Assembly (NCBI GenBank): GCA_022885665.1
Contig: JAGQDJ010000051.1
Coordinates: forward strand, 186,001 to 250,000
Source: Triops longicaudatus
Taxonomy: Eukaryota; Arthropoda; Branchiopoda; Notostraca; Triopsidae
Direction: 5' to 3'
Length of the DNA stretch: 64,000 nt
This document shows positions 49,830 through 62,900 of the stretch, one piece after another; position 1 is the first letter of the stretch, and each line of letters opens with the position of its first letter. Under the pieces are notes generated by a model. It searched no databases and was not told where the DNA came from. It saw only the letters and a list, made by a program, of their open reading frames with translations. Made by a program: the position numbers and the translations under genes.

Positions 49830-50464
49830 ATGGATCTTATGGATAGAGTTTCATCGATTCTCGTTTTCTTCTTCGAAATCATATGGGCGTTAACATTGTT
49901 ATTTCAAATTTGCATCCGGTAAGTACCCAACGTATTACTGCCAAGAAAGCGTTTATTCAAAGTTGTTACGTTTCAGGAATGAAAATCATCCGTTCTTTGA
50001 TTGCTGGGAAGCAATACAGTGGATCGACTTGTGGAAGAAATCCATCATATACCTCGTACTAAGTCTGATTATCTCGCTAGATCATCACCGCCTATGGCTT
50101 TCCCTGACAGCTGGTAATTGAATCTTAAATCAAATAAAACGGCAAGTAACTTAAAACTCTTAAATTTCGCAGCTAGTTTCCTTGTCTTACTGGCGATTGG
50201 CTACATGTTCCTGACGCACAAAACGCGTATCGAGGCCAAAGTGAGTATTCTTGAAGCGCAAGACGACTATTCCGAGAGGTAAACAAAGTTCTCCAACTTT
50301 GCTGCTTAAATTAATTACTGAAAATAAGCGCTAGTTATGTCAGGTTCGATGACGTCGTCCAAGGCGAAGTGGACGATTCCTTGCCCGAACCTTTGCAACA
50401 AATTTCCGTGATAGTTGATTTGGATAATGGGCACAATTTGCCTCGTGGCGAACAAAACCAATAA
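49830..50464 (+). CDS. Small multi-pass membrane protein, TMEM72-like
   Basis: Four exons: 49830-49918, 49977-50113, 50173-50278 and 50344-50464. They give 453 nt and 150 residues with consistent phases (2, 1, 2). Two in-frame ATGs lie 9 nt apart and I take the first. Hydrophobic segments are at about 8-28, 51-68 and 74-92. Between the first two is a loop with DCWEAIQW, and the WKKSIIYL and FLTHKTR motifs flank the later ones. The spacing and the aromatic/lysine pattern resemble vertebrate TMEM72, a poorly understood protein, but my recall of that family is limited. The tail is acidic. Introns are only 51-65 bp. An AATAAA overlaps the stop codon. The stop is 178 bp from the stop of the convergent prefoldin gene. 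Confidence 0.75.
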
Positions 50465-50642
50465 AGAATAGTATTTTAATCCGAAGGCACCTTAAGGACA
50501 ACGAAAAGGGCTGTATTACACGAGTTTCGACACGAAAACTCCATATTAATAAGTCTGAGAACGCAAATGTGTTACTCCAAAGCAGTTTTAAAGAAAATAC
50601 ATAATAAAACAATTGTTGAGTAGAAATTCCTTCGCTATTAAA

Positions 50643-51806
50643 TTATGAAGCTTCCTTCTTGTGTTGAATCATTTCGCGTAAATTATTTTCGCTATCTTTC
50701 AAGTTACGCTCCAAATACGACTTATTAGTCTAAATAACAGAACAAATTCCACTATTAGTTGAATTCAACTCAACGCGAGAAAAAACGTAATGGAAACTTA
50801 CTTCAAGAGTTTTGATCTTCTCCTCCAATTCGTGGACGCGGTTATCAATGTTCTTGCGCACTTCCTTGGTATCTTTCAATACAAACATTCGCCCAACGCT
50901 TTCATACATGTGAGTCTCTGCTGGCAAGGCCTATTTACACACATAAAACGTCACGTAATATTCGGAATGTCGTTCCTACCACGCGGCTTAATCAAGAATA
51001 AGCAGCGTGGTGTGAAAACGGTTAGGTTAAACTGAGATTATATGAGAAATACCGAAAGCTCTTGGTCGGTAAGTTGGGAACGCGCTATGGAACGCTTGAA
51101 ACTTTCGATTTGGATATCGGAAAGACGAAGTTTTTGTGACGTTTCAATCATCTTCTGCTGCAACTCTCCAAACGCCTAGAATAACCAATCGAGCATTTAG
51201 TCTAGAAATACGCTATCACGTTTCAGACGGTTAGTTTTTAGGTTGATAACAATGAGAACCATATAATCTCTTTCTGGCAATTAACTTCAGTAGCGGCATT
51301 AAATTCTGCTAATTTTGCGAAAAACATTAATTTCGTTTCGACATTTTCAATAGTAATGTTCTGATATACGTTTCCTACTACTTTTTATCGAAATAATGTC
51401 AGGGATTTTGCGAGGTAATTTTCCGTGATACATTTGGCAGCATAATACAAAACTTCTGTGTTTCAGACGTCGAATTGCCAAGAAGTTTTAGGAAAATATC
51501 GCACGGTTTTCGTCAAATTTATGTTTAGTTAACCCCATGTAAATCATCCACAAAGGAGGAGCTAGACGGTGGCCTTAACATAAACTCGGCTTAACGTTGC
51601 TTCTGCCACATGTTGCGAAAAGTCAAATTTTTTGTACAGAAAAGTTAAGCGTATTATATTGAGTACTGAGAATTTATGGGAGCATTTGCCGGCTTGGTGT
51701 AAGTCGGGACCTGGTTTAAGTAATAAATAAAACGTAACCAAACAAGTGAAGGAAACGGTAAAGTGATTTAATATACCTTTTTCAACTCGATATCAACTGC
51801 AGCCAT
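50643..51806 (-). CDS. PFDN1: Prefoldin subunit 1
   Basis: Four minus-strand exons: 51777-51806, 51053-51175, 50802-50930 and 50643-50729. They give 369 nt and 122 residues, the same length as human PFDN1, and all introns are phase 0. The N-terminus MAAVDIELKKAFGELQ, the SDIQIE segment, the beta-hairpin region THMYESVGRMFVL and the C-terminal KSYLERNLKDSE helix match the family closely. The protein is a beta-type subunit of the hexameric prefoldin chaperone, which carries unfolded actin and tubulin to the CCT chaperonin in the cytosol; two long coiled-coil helices flank the hairpin. It is head to head with METAP1 (561 bp between start codons), which may give a shared promoter region. Confidence 0.97.
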
Positions 51807-52367
51807 TTTTATCCGATTAAAAAAGGTATATTTGGCTATATTTGAAGTTCTTTGACACGTGCCTTCGTCCACCCCAAAACAACCACAGTAGTGCTCCAAT
51901 TATCCAACAGCCGCAGGCGTCGTCTGTATTCAGCTAATCAAATAATTCATATAACCAAGTTACCTCAAAAGTTGGACTGGGATTGTAATAAAAAAGCAAC
52001 AAAGCAATTAGTTTAAATTCAATTTAATAATAGAAGTATATTTTACGTTTTTATATATTATAGTCACAGCTATAATTTAGTTTAAAGCGAAAGCTTCCCC
52101 TTTACAAAACACCGGTTGTCATCCTGCTCTGATAATCAAAGTACTGATAACCAGACTCTTACTGCATACACTCCTGATTGTGTAGGAAGTTTTCGGCAAG
52201 AAGATAACTCAAAGGTATCACAGACGGCTGCGACCTTGTGCGCTTCTGTTAGAACTACCCCTGGCGTTATTCAACAGTGGGAGGCGTGGCCATGGCAAAA
52301 ATATTAGACAGGGAAACTCACGTGGCGTAAACGCTTTCTGACAATAAACTACAAATTTATCCAAAAA
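51807..52367. promoter_or_regulatory. Divergent promoter interval between PFDN1 and METAP1
   Basis: 561 bp between the two start codons, so both promoters must lie here if no 5' exons are further away. No TATA box position can be assigned with confidence; AT-rich sequence dominates around 51990-52090. Confidence 0.4.
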
Positions 52368-54443
52368 ATGGCGAGTAAACCAGAAGATAATTTATGTGAA
52401 ACTCCTAACTGCCAAGCACCAGCGCGTTTATGCTGCCCAACGTGTATTAAGCTTGGCATTAATGGATCATACTTTTGTTCCCAGGTACTAGCAATTCTAC
52501 TCCCTTTTAACAAATTGGAAATTGGAATGATTCTCTAATCCCGTATCTTGGTAGGAATGTTTTAAAGGAAGTTGGAATGTACATAAGTTAATTCACAAAC
52601 AAGCTGTTCCGGCAGTTACCACGAATGGTTGGTCTTATACTTATTGAATCGAAAATTTGGTAATGGAATATTGTATTTGCAGGCAAATCCCCTGTCTATG
52701 ATCCCTGGCCGTCTTATAGATTTTCGGGGCCATTAAGACCTTTCCCGCAATCTTCAAAAAGAGACGTCCCTGCTCACATTGCCCGGCCTGATTATGCGGA
52801 TCACGCGGAAGGATTTCCTTTATCGGAGCAAAACATGAAAGGATCATCGAATATTAAGGTTTTAGATGACGAAGAAATCGAAGGAATGCGAGTAGCGGGA
52901 AAGGTAATTTGGAAACTTGTATAGACATAAATTTAAATCTTTTGTTGTCTGGAGAAAGACAAGTAGAAAAGCAAAGACAAGGCAAAATCGCACGAGATTT
53001 TGAAAATGATTTAGTGCAATCACAGTTAAGTAATATTATTTTTTTATGCAGTTAGGTAGAGAGGTCATGGAGGAAGGAGCACAAGCTGTCGAAGTTGGTG
53101 TCACAACTGATGAGATCGACAGAATTATTCATGAAGCTTGCGTTGAACGAGAGTGCTATCCATCCCCACTCAATTATTACGGATTTCCGAAATCCTGTTG
53201 CACTTCTATCAACGAAGTGATCTGCCACGGCATCCCTGACTTCCGTCCTCTCCAAGATGGAGATATATGCAATAGTAAATTTGTCCGAGTTTTTCACAAA
53301 AGAACTCCCGATAAGAGATTAATTTCCGTTGCTCTTCAACAGTTGACGTTACCGTCTACCATCGTGGTTTTCATGGAGACCTAAACGAAACGCTACTCGT
53401 TGGCAATGTCAGCCCGGAAGCCAAAAACCTGGTGCAAGTATCTTGGGAATGCTTACAAAAAGCTATTGCTTCCGGTAATTAAACTAAAAGAAAAATGAAA
53501 ATAGCTCGTAGTGACTTGTTACAACGTGAACAGCACAACTACACCACTACATGAGTCATTAGAGTAGCCACCATCTTAGCCACCCTCCCTCTTAGGCCTT
53601 CTCTTGTAACGAAAACAAAGAATATTCTCACGTTGCTTGTGTACTATATTTTCTACCGATTTTATTAGCTTTAAGATTAGTAAGGAAAAACTTTTTATGT
53701 ACGTAACTGTACATGAATCTTCACCAAAAAAAAGGAAAACGCAAAATTTAGCGTAGCGTCTGCAGTGACGCCTCCTGCAATGTAAGAGATAACTTTACTT
53801 TTAACGCACCAGATTTACTGCACATTATATTTAGCCCTGCTTACGATATGCTGAGTTAAGCTATCTACGTTCATAATAATTTGCCGTTTTCTTAAATGAT
53901 TTGAGTTGAAAGCAAATTGTTATTGCGACAGGTAATTGCTTTTTAAATATGGTATTTTAATATATTTTTTCTAGTTTGCCCTGGTGCGAAGTATCGAGAC
54001 ATTGGCGGCATAATCCAGAAACATGCGCAAAGCAACGGTCTGTCCGTTGTAAGATCGTATTGCGGCCACGGTATCCATCGCCTCTTTCATTGCGCGCCCA
54101 ATGTCCCACACTACGCTAGTAAGCCTTAGAATTCTGCAAAATTCTCGTAATACGATGCAATTCTTCATCACTTTTGATCTCTTTTTCACCCTTTTTTCTA
54201 GAAAACAAAGCCGTAGGCGTCATGAAGCCTTACCATTCGTTTACCATCGAGCCTATGATCAACATCGGTACTTGGCGCGACGAACAATGGCCGGATCAGT
54301 GGACCGCCGTAACGCAAGATGGCAAACTGTCCGCGCAATTCGAAGAAACATTGCTTGTGACGGAAGCTGGCGTGGAAATTTTAACTCGCCGTTTGAAAAA
54401 CAACGGGCAGCCTTATTTTATGGACAAAGTTAACTCAAACTGA
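52368..54443 (+). CDS. METAP1: Methionine aminopeptidase 1
   Basis: Seven exons: 52368-52484, 52555-52627, 52683-52903, 53052-53274, 53343-53474, 53975-54118 and 54202-54443. They give 1152 nt and 383 residues against about 386 in mammals. The N-terminal zinc-finger region has CETPNCQ, CCPTC and CSQECF, as in eukaryotic type 1 enzymes that bind ribosomes. The pita-bread catalytic domain keeps the catalytic H196 (EVICHGIPD) and all five metal ligands: D213, D224, H287, E320 and E351. The enzyme removes the initiator methionine from nascent proteins with small second residues. The second intron uses a less usual GTTGGT donor, needed to keep phase. Exon 4 ends at GTAAAT, and the downstream exon restores the NIDVTVYH motif. 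It should be fully active. Confidence 0.97.
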
Positions 54444-54940
54444 AAGAGAAACCCATTTAGTGATGTGTGTTGTATTACAAACCAAGAAGCGAAAATCAGA
54501 TTACATCCTTGATGGGCCTTGGTCTCTAAATAAGAAATATTCTTTTTGACGATTCTTTGTTAGTTTACAGCGTTGGTATTACAATTTGTAACTCAAAAGC
54601 TGGAGAATTAACTTGGGGACTCAAAACTTCACTAGACAGGAATGAACAGGGACCGACTTCACGAACAGTTTTCAATCATTTTTTTCAGCTTTTCTTTTTG
54701 TGAACTATCACAGTCGCCCTTCTTTTTGCTCAGCGCTCACATATGAATATATAATTTATATAGAAAACTAATCAGGCAGGGTTTGATATCCCTTATTTGG
54801 TACAATATAACGCGTAAGGCACCCTTACAATATTAATATTTTTCGTATGTTTCTCTTCTTTTTTCATAAAATCTGCAGGAATGTCGACGATGACCAATAA
54901 TCAATTTCAAAATCAACAATGGAGACTCATTAGCCTAAGG
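54444..54940. other. Intergenic between convergent METAP1 and TBC1D10-like genes
   Basis: 497 bp that should contain both 3' UTRs. AT-rich; nothing else recognised. Confidence 0.6.
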
Positions 54941-57900
54941 CTATGTTCTGCCTCCGGAAAGCTGCTGTTGCTTAGCTGCAGCTTTTCTCTTAGCCATTTG
55001 TCGGAGGTGTTCGTGCTCCAAATCGGCTTCGGATAACGGAAGACGTAACATCTAATATATTTTTATATTATACATATTTAGAAATTTTATCGAATCAGTG
55101 TAAGAGATTGGGAAAATAAAGAAACTTACATGCTGCAGAAGAAAATCCCCTTCCATTATGCGCTGGGGCGGATGCCGTAACACGTCCAGTGTTTCATACA
55201 TCGTCGAACACTTTTTCAGGATGCTGGGCTTATCCAAACTGTACTTGAGCAAAACCAAACCCACTCTGAACAAGACTTTCACACCTAATCCCCCCAAAAA
55301 ATGAATTAGTATTGTTCTTGAGATATATGCACCAACAACCTTAGTTCACAGTGCCCTTTTCGCTAATATTAGCACTTTAAAACAGAGAAAAAGAAATAAT
55401 AACCCAACAACAGAATCAAAATTACCGATAGGTCCATAGTTAAGGGATTAAAAGTTATCTCTTGTAGATTTATTACGTACAGTAATTCTCAATAAAAACG
55501 ACCCAAACAAACTCCACTATACTTAACGCCACGGCAGTTGCGTGAGCGTGTCCCACTCCAAACTTTACCGAACGCTTTCGACCAGTAACCCACGCTTGAG
55601 TTACAGCTGGCGTGCGTTTAGCATGGGGCTGGCTTGTTTGGGCCCTTTTTAGTGACAAGTACTAAACTGTTACTAGAAGTGGGAGAATGCACCCAAAAAA
55701 GCTCGGAAAAATAGCTTGCCAACAATTAACTTTATGTTAGTTGTCGTATTTTTACACAATTCTCTACGACTTAGTACCTTTTTAAAATGGGTTTTAGGTA
55801 TGGTGAACAATAGCAAGCTAACAGTATAGCTAAAGAATACTGATATATGTGTAATGTTGTATTGACTACTATATTTTATTTGAAACTTTCGCAAATTTCA
55901 CTTCTTATTCTCATAGCCTCTCCATTCTTCTCTCTTGCTTGCTATTTTTCTACTTCTCCTATTCAATCTTTTCGCAACGCCCTTTTCTCCTAGCCCGCAA
56001 CTTCCCTCCAGGTCACCTCGTATTGCCCACGTTCGGGGTCATCTAGGATGACTCCTAGGCTGGGCAACAGAGGTGCTAATTGTTTCCACAAGCTGGAGGC
56101 TTGGCAACCGGACAAGAGGCCACAGGTAACAAAGGGGAACGCTACAGTAACAACTTTCAATTGGCGCCTCTAGTGACTTCATGAATAATGCGTACTTTGG
56201 AATTAGGATGAATGTTTAATATTTCCTCGGAAAGTTTCTTTTGTTTACTATACTTTCATATAGAGAATATAGTAAATTTTTTGGCGGTACAAAAACAAAC
56301 TCACCTTCACACAAGAACATATCCCAAACTCTAAGTACTGAGCTCCATGGTAACGTCCGTGTAAAAACGCACAAAAACCATTCCATCATGTAAAGTATGG
56401 GTTCCAAGTTTTGATTTCCCTACGAACAATGCAAAACTCTGCTAGTCACACCCACAAATACAGGGAAAAAAAAGTATTCTTACGATATGTTTGTGAACAG
56501 CTGGCGCAACCTTCTTTAACAAGGCGTAAAGAATATCGCCATCGATTTGTATTGCTTCCTGTACAAAAAATAAATAAATAAATACAAGAATAAGAATAAT
56601 CCGAAACTACGAACTTAAGCTCTTTTTTAAGAGAAAACGTACCATTCCTTGACTGTAGTATTTCGGCAGATACTTCTCGCAAATCACCACAAGGCACCAA
56701 AACGCTGACTCAGGTGGCATATGCATAATGAGTAAGGCAGCTAAAGGGGCTTGGCCTTGACAATACCCTTCTTCAGGAACTAGGACCGTGTACGCCTTCA
56801 AAACTTCAAACAAAGATTCTTGCCTACGAAATTATAAGCAATTAAATTAATACACACACAAAAAATCAAACAAGGCTAAAAAATACAAAATGAACGAGAA
56901 AAATAAAGAAATTACCACTGTAGGTTGCCATAAGAAAAAAACGCAATATAATCGAAAATTGTGAGGAATAAACTATGGTATAAGCAGAATAGCAATAAAA
57001 AAAATCCGACACACAAAAACTGAAAGGATAAAAAAAATCTTGAAGAAATAAAGGGAGATTTTAAGTACTTTTAAAGAAAATTGGATTAAACAAATTTCAA
57101 AAGAACACCGATAAAACAATTAACAGAAAGCATTAAAAAATGAATAAAAATAAATAGCATTGAAAGAAAACGTTAAAGTAATGCAGACAGAAATATGGAA
57201 CCTTTTAGAAAAATGGAGAAACAAACTGAAACGAGAATACAAAAAAGAGAAATATTGACAGAACACATGAAATATCGAAAAAAAAAATAGAAGAAGAAAC
57301 TTCCATTGCGGAAAATAGAGGAAATGGAAACAGTAAACTGTTAAGAAAGAAAAGAGAACAAATATTAGGTAATTTTTACCCAGGTCCGGTCGTTTCAGCG
57401 AACATTTCGTGCAAAGGAAACTGTCGATGAAGATCTTTTCTGATATCGTCTATCCAGCGCGGGTCCCCGGGTTGTTCCAATAAATGCTGATACAGCCCCG
57501 GGTTCTTTTCCATTAAGAAACGCCCACCGGATAAGTACTGCCACGCTCGTCCTCTTAGCGAATTAGGAATTCCTTTTCGGCAGCGTTCTCTTAACTAAAG
57601 AAAGAAATTCCCAACCCCGAAACTATTACACCCGTCAAATCATATCCCAAATTTTCAAAAGCTTTACTTTATGGTATTTCGAAGTCATATAAACGTCCCA
57701 TTTATCAAACATTTCGAGCCATTTGCGCTCGCGTCTTCTTGTCATTTGAACGGTTTTCGCGTTGCTGCCTCTGAAACAATTGTTTTAAAAGTATATATCA
57801 TTATTTATATTAGTATCTAGCGTTACTTTTCTATCGTGTACTGTGATCCTCCAAAGAATCCATAACGATCTGTCACGTTGGAGGCGACAGAGCCTCCGAA

Positions 57901-58440
57901 AGCGACGGAACTCGCGTCGTCGTTGTCGTCTTCGCCGTTCATATGCTCTGTTCCACTTTTGGCTAAAGAATTGGTAGATTTTGATACTCCCAACGTTTTA
58001 CTTTCGGCATGGTCTCCTATTTCTTCTTTTTCTGCACTTCTATCTACCAGAGGCTCGCTTTGCGACCGCGGCGAAAATCGAGGAGCTTCGTTGGTCGTGG
58101 CTGAGGCGGGGTCATTATCGGCAGTGACGAAGGCTTGATCCAAGCCTAATATTTCTCTGCTGTAGCGCTTTTTTCTGTCCGTTGGGGAAGCAAGGTTCTT
58201 CCTACGGTGGGGAACGGAACCGGGGACGATAGTTGTCTTGATTGGAGTTGAACTGGAAGCCGGTACTGACAATGACGCATCAGTTATAGGGAAAGGCGGG
58301 GTCTTCTGTCGTTTCCATATTGCTGAATGGTCGCTGCTGTCTGAATCTTCTTCAGGGAGAGCTAGTGGCACTGGAATGGAGATAGGTTCGACAAAATCCA
58401 GACTCCTTCGTCGCCGGTCCGGATCGTTCCCGTTTTCCAT
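54941..58440 (-). CDS. TBC1D10/EPI64-like Rab GTPase-activating protein
   Basis: Eight minus-strand exons: 57827-58440, 57668-57770, 57380-57594, 56643-56823, 56484-56558, 56305-56419, 55130-55284 and 54941-55051. They give 1569 nt and 522 residues, with all phases consistent. The first about 190 residues are Ser/Pro-rich and probably disordered, ending DRYGFFGGSQY, a TBC1D10 hallmark. The TBC domain has RKGIPNSLRGRAWQYLSG, the arginine finger R296 in IRKDLHR, the glutamine finger Q333 in GYCQGQAP, and later EWFLCVFTRTLPW and RVWDMFLCEG. Both catalytic fingers are present, so it should speed GTP hydrolysis on Rabs; vertebrate relatives act on Rab27, Rab35 or Rab8 at the plasma membrane and on endosomes. 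The tail is short and Gln/Lys-rich, lacking the long tails of some vertebrate paralogues. The ATG at 58440 is the first plausible start. Confidence 0.94.
55478..55670. mobile_element. Tc1/mariner-like MITE, copy 2, in an intron
   Basis: The left end TACAGTAATTCTCAATAAAA and much of the interior (AACGCTTT, TTGAGT, GGCGTGC.TTT) match the copy at 16810-16987. The right end is more diverged. It lies in the intron between the sixth and seventh coding exons of the TBC1D10-like gene. Confidence 0.65.
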
Positions 58441-61400
58441 GACGGTGAACAAACAATAGGCAAAAGGGATTGTATTCCTTTCTTTTACCAGGAGTATTTT
58501 TGTAAACGTTGACACTTATTCGGTTGATGCTTGCGTTGACAACCAGAGCCAATACCAGCAAACTGTCCTTTTGAATGTTAGGTTCTCAGGCTAGAAGAAA
58601 AGGCAACTGTTTCTGCTTTCGAACACTATGCCATTGATGATGACACAAATTTCAAAAAGCTGAGAATGAAAATGGCTTGTAGACAGTATTCCTATGGGCA
58701 CGTAAATAAGAACGAAGACAGTGAGGGTGTAACACAACACACAGGCAGAGCAATAACTACTACCTGTTCAGAAAGCAGAAAAAAGGATGACCTTGATAGA
58801 AAAAGGAGGAAAAAAGGTTACGCGTCTTTATTTTTAATCGAACGAGGGTTACTCACCATAATGCCCGCTTCCGGTGTCCTCAATTTTTAGGGCTGTCCTC
58901 AACGCAAATTGCCTAATTGTTTACCTTCAGCCTAGACAGAAAACACCCATTGGCATTAAAGGATGCTGATGACGAAAACGAGATTACACAGGTACACATT
59001 GCTAAAACTGTTCTTCGTAAAGAGTTGTTTCGAAGCTCAACAGGGGGTGTTGCTTGTACTGTAGCTTGAAAACAACGAAAAACACGGTGTGGAGGTATTT
59101 CATTTCCAGTAAAAATCTCGCTATACCGTACAAGCAGGGGACGTAGATTTTGTACGTAATTGCAAGTGTTGACCCTTAATGGCTTAGGAAGTGTTTTACT
59201 TATATTTTCTGTCATTCCTGTCATTTAACGTAGCAGACAAATGATAATGGACGCCATTTCGCAAGAACAGCCTTTCTCGCCATTTTTTTGCCTTACTGCC
59301 ATTTTTGAATAGGAAAATAAAGCACAGTTGAATCAAGACACTGTTTCTGTTTTCATCTGTATCACAAATGGCTAGTGGGAGTCATTTGAGAGCAAAAGAA
59401 CCAGGGGCGGACTGGCTCACCGGTGGCGGGTGTGGAAATTTTGGGGTCAACGCCGTCGATTGCGATATTTATTAGTAGTGATTTGCTTGAGTAAAAATTA
59501 GTACTTGTACACTGAAACTCTACGAAAAGCAAACGTAACCTCGCCATTTGGAAATAAGCGGGAGAATTTCTGGTAAACATAAATGTTATGGAGTAGAGGA
59601 GAAACGTGAGAGTAAAGACAGTTTTCTGATTTTCGTTTTCGTTTGCGAACCAAACAATAGATGAAAACACAGACAACAGAAGCAGTTTTACTCTGACTTT
59701 TAAACGTGATACGTTTCAGCCTCCAGAGAACGAAAAATAAGACAAAACGACCGTGAAAATAAGAGGATCCTCTAAGTATGTAAAATGTCAGAGAAAGGGG
59801 GCATTTTGGACTTCGGGGTGGGACAAAAATCTTCGAGTGCTCGCCACATGGAGACTGCGGAACTACTTTTCATGAAATATAGGTACACTGTAATTTTTTT
59901 ATGATTTATTTTTACAAAAGTTTCTTGTGCTGCAGTTCATTACTTACAATTTCTGGTAAAAAGTCACAATTTTCGTAAATATCAATGAATTTCTACGCAT
60001 TCCCATAAAAAAATAATTAACTGCACTGTAAAAATTACATTTTCAAAAAAATGCGAGAAAACTTAATCATTTCTCGGGAGAAAACTAATCCCCGAAAATC
60101 GTGGGAGCTAGAGGGTTTGTTTTCCACCAGAAATCGGTGTTATTTGCCAATTTTGGACACCCTTTTTAAAGTGTGCTGCACAACAAACCTTTGTAATACT
60201 GTTGTAATAATTTTTTACAGTGTAAGTTTTAAAAGTAGTATGAAAACTTATAGGTGTTTTGTGAAAACGAAATATTTGAAAATAGAATAAAAACTAATCA
60301 GATTTCTTACGCCCATTTATTTCCAAGTGTTAACCATCTCATGTACTACACCGTCAAATTCAAGATAGTCCACACAGACGGGAGCTATTGTGCGAAGAAG
60401 GGATAACAGGGACACTGAAGTGCTCTGGTTTCTGGTTCGGAAACTGGGTTCTTCTTTTATTGTGCAATAAGTAAGTGCTCCAGTTTAGCTCATAACTTCA
60501 CAATAAATTCTCCTTCCGAGCGTTTCGAACGGGAGTTGCACTGTGTCTTTTCACATAATGTTTTGGGCCACGAGAGGGACTATTTCTTTCTGATCTTTAA
60601 AAAGCAACGGGTAGAAACAAAATCAGTAAGCCACTATCCGTTTTCATTAAGTTGCATCTAGTACAAACGTTTCGTTGTCATAATTGATGCACGGTTATAG
60701 AGTATAACGAGTATAATAGACGAGTATAATTGGCATTGTTATAATTTCAATTATTTCGAAGTATAACGAAACCTTCGGGGATCAGAATATTTAAGCCTAC
60801 ACCTCCTCCTCGCGAAGCCCCTGCTTCCATCAGAAAGAAAGCACAATACGAAGCTTGTATGGAGAAAACTCCCAAGCCAAATGCTGCACAAACTCCTGTA
60901 GTGTAATGTGTGTTATTCATAGCAACGTACGTGCGGTTGAGTGGTTGTAATCTCCGCTTTCCCGAAATAGACTTTGACTGGGATTATTTCACCAAAGGTC
61001 TCTATTGCAAAAGCGGAGTGCCATTAAGAATCCAACGGTGGCAACAATGAATGCTCCTGGCACAGTAGTTGCTATGGTGCATCAATCAGCAGAGTGCTCT
61101 AACTGGTTTCTTCGTTCAGTTTAAGCCCACTTATCCATCTTTTCTTTGACATGTCGTAGCAGCTTAACTCCGAATTACATGTAAATTAAAGTGTGCAGTG
61201 CTAAAGGTCAACGTAAAATATTCTTTTCTTGCAGGCCCGTATCTAGGATTTCGGGGGCGAGGGAGGGTCATTTTTCGAGAGGGGTTTTAGCATATGCAGC
61301 TTTTTTTTTGACACTTTCTGTTCCATGCCTTCCACATTGTAAAGCAAACCTTGGGTGGGGGAGGGGATAGAACTCCCTAACAGCGCTAAATATGGAATGG

Positions 61401-62185
61401 TCTTCTTGAGAAGTAACGTAAAAAATTCATTAGGAACGACGCTAGAAGCCAACAAGTTCAGGGGACTGCAATCCAAAACACGATCGGATGGTAGCAAAGC
61501 AACCGAACTTACCTTTACTTTCATGAATTTCGTGGTGATAACTGCATGAAACGCGAGTAGAAACCCAAAAGTGGATGAAAATCATTAAAACTAGTGAATT
61601 AATTTAATTAGGTTAGATATTTATCTTTCTTCTCACTCAATTAATATTGCTTTGATCACTTCATAACAATTAATCAAATTGTTTATCATCATTTTACAAT
61701 CGCTTCCTGTGGGTAAAATCTTCAATAAACTTACATGCAAACATTCTTGAAACAAATCTGGGCTTAACTTAACCTGACCAGACTAACCTAACCTAAATAA
61801 ACCTAACCAAACTGGCCTATCTTTTGCTTTGATTTTGAGCTTACTACATCTCTTGCAGACTTCTCTTTGATCATGTCCTGACCTTTTCGTAGGTCCCTTT
61901 TTAGGGTCAACACATCCCGTAATGCGCATGACCAACTGATTTTGACTGGTCTCTACCGGAGGCAACTCAAAACTTGATAGGCCTACTTCTGTGTGTCATG
62001 CGACGGATACAGAACGTTGTGGGGCCTTTTCCTTCACTTACAAGTGTGTTTTTGGACAAATGTCCAGCAATTATTATTTCACCAAAATATTTTCTATTTT
62101 TTGTACTTGTTTACAAACTTGAGTTGATATCCAATATTTTTGGTTCTCTCTGAATCTCGAGTATTCTTTCAATTACCCGGCACGG
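58441..62185. other. Intergenic, no intact gene
   Basis: I see no conserved coding here. CAGGGGCGGACTGG-like sequence near 59403 and CAGGCCCGTATCTAGG near 61232 resemble termini of hAT-type MITEs, but I could not find matching ends with 8-bp duplications. Confidence 0.45.
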
Positions 62186-62900
62186 AGTCGTCAGAATCCG
62201 ACATGCCAATATTTGACGGCAACACCTTCGAGTGATCCTTCTTTTGGGAAACTTTCGGGATGAAGTTTCACAAAAATCCCGATCTTACTGACGAGTCAAA
62301 GCTCCTGTACCTGCAATCCATGCTACGTGGTAAGGCACTGTGGCTCATCAAACACTACCCTGCCTCGAGCAGTAGTTACCATGATGCTGTAGATTACTTG
62401 AAGCGTCATTTCAGCGACCCGTTCAACATCAAGAAGGCATGTCTCACGGCCGCAGTCGAATTCCTTCGGTCAAATCATGAATCAGGCAACTCTGAGAGCT
62501 CCATGAATCAAGCCAGTACCACGCCGACGACTTAAAAAGCTCATGGCGAGCCTGAGAAAGCGTATAGTCTTGTTGTCTCTGTGATTTTGCTTCTGAAATT
62601 CCCCGAGGATTTGTAACACAGTTCCACTGTAAGCACGCAGGAGAAGTATGGTTAGAAGATCTGCTGAGTTCTGTCCTATGTACGCTGCTATTTCTTCCTC
62701 GCCATCGCCTGTATGAAGCGTGCAACTGCCCGCAGTCAGTCATTCGCCCTCAGTGCTTCCCGCGTCTATGGTCTCATTGATCTTCCCGCAGTTAAATCAT
62801 TGAAAAACACTGAGGAACTCCGAGAACTATTCAGCGCTTCTCGGTATTAAATCAACAGTTTAAAGGAGCTTAGTGAATTCGCTGAAACTTATAGCTCGCT
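62186..62900 (+). pseudogene. Decayed BEL/Pao gag fragment
   Basis: From about 62203 the frame reads MPIFDGNTFE, then a TGA (62233-62235) where relatives have Trp, then SFFWETF and the DUF1759-type LLYLQSMLRGKA and YLKRHFSDPFNI stretches to a stop at 62535. Beyond that only short gag-like scraps in shifting frames remain. No LTR, protease or pol is recognised. It covers the gag section that is deleted in the BEL/Pao copy at 11212-13752, but the two do not overlap enough to say whether they are one family. Confidence 0.7.

Noticed and set aside
59400..59460. CAGGGGCGGACTGG, a possible hAT MITE terminus
   Set aside because: No matching opposite end or 8-bp duplication was found nearby.
61230..61560. 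CAGGCCCGTATCTAGG start of a possible element, with overlapping open frame
   Set aside because: The other terminus and target duplication could not be found; the open frame has no protein similarity.
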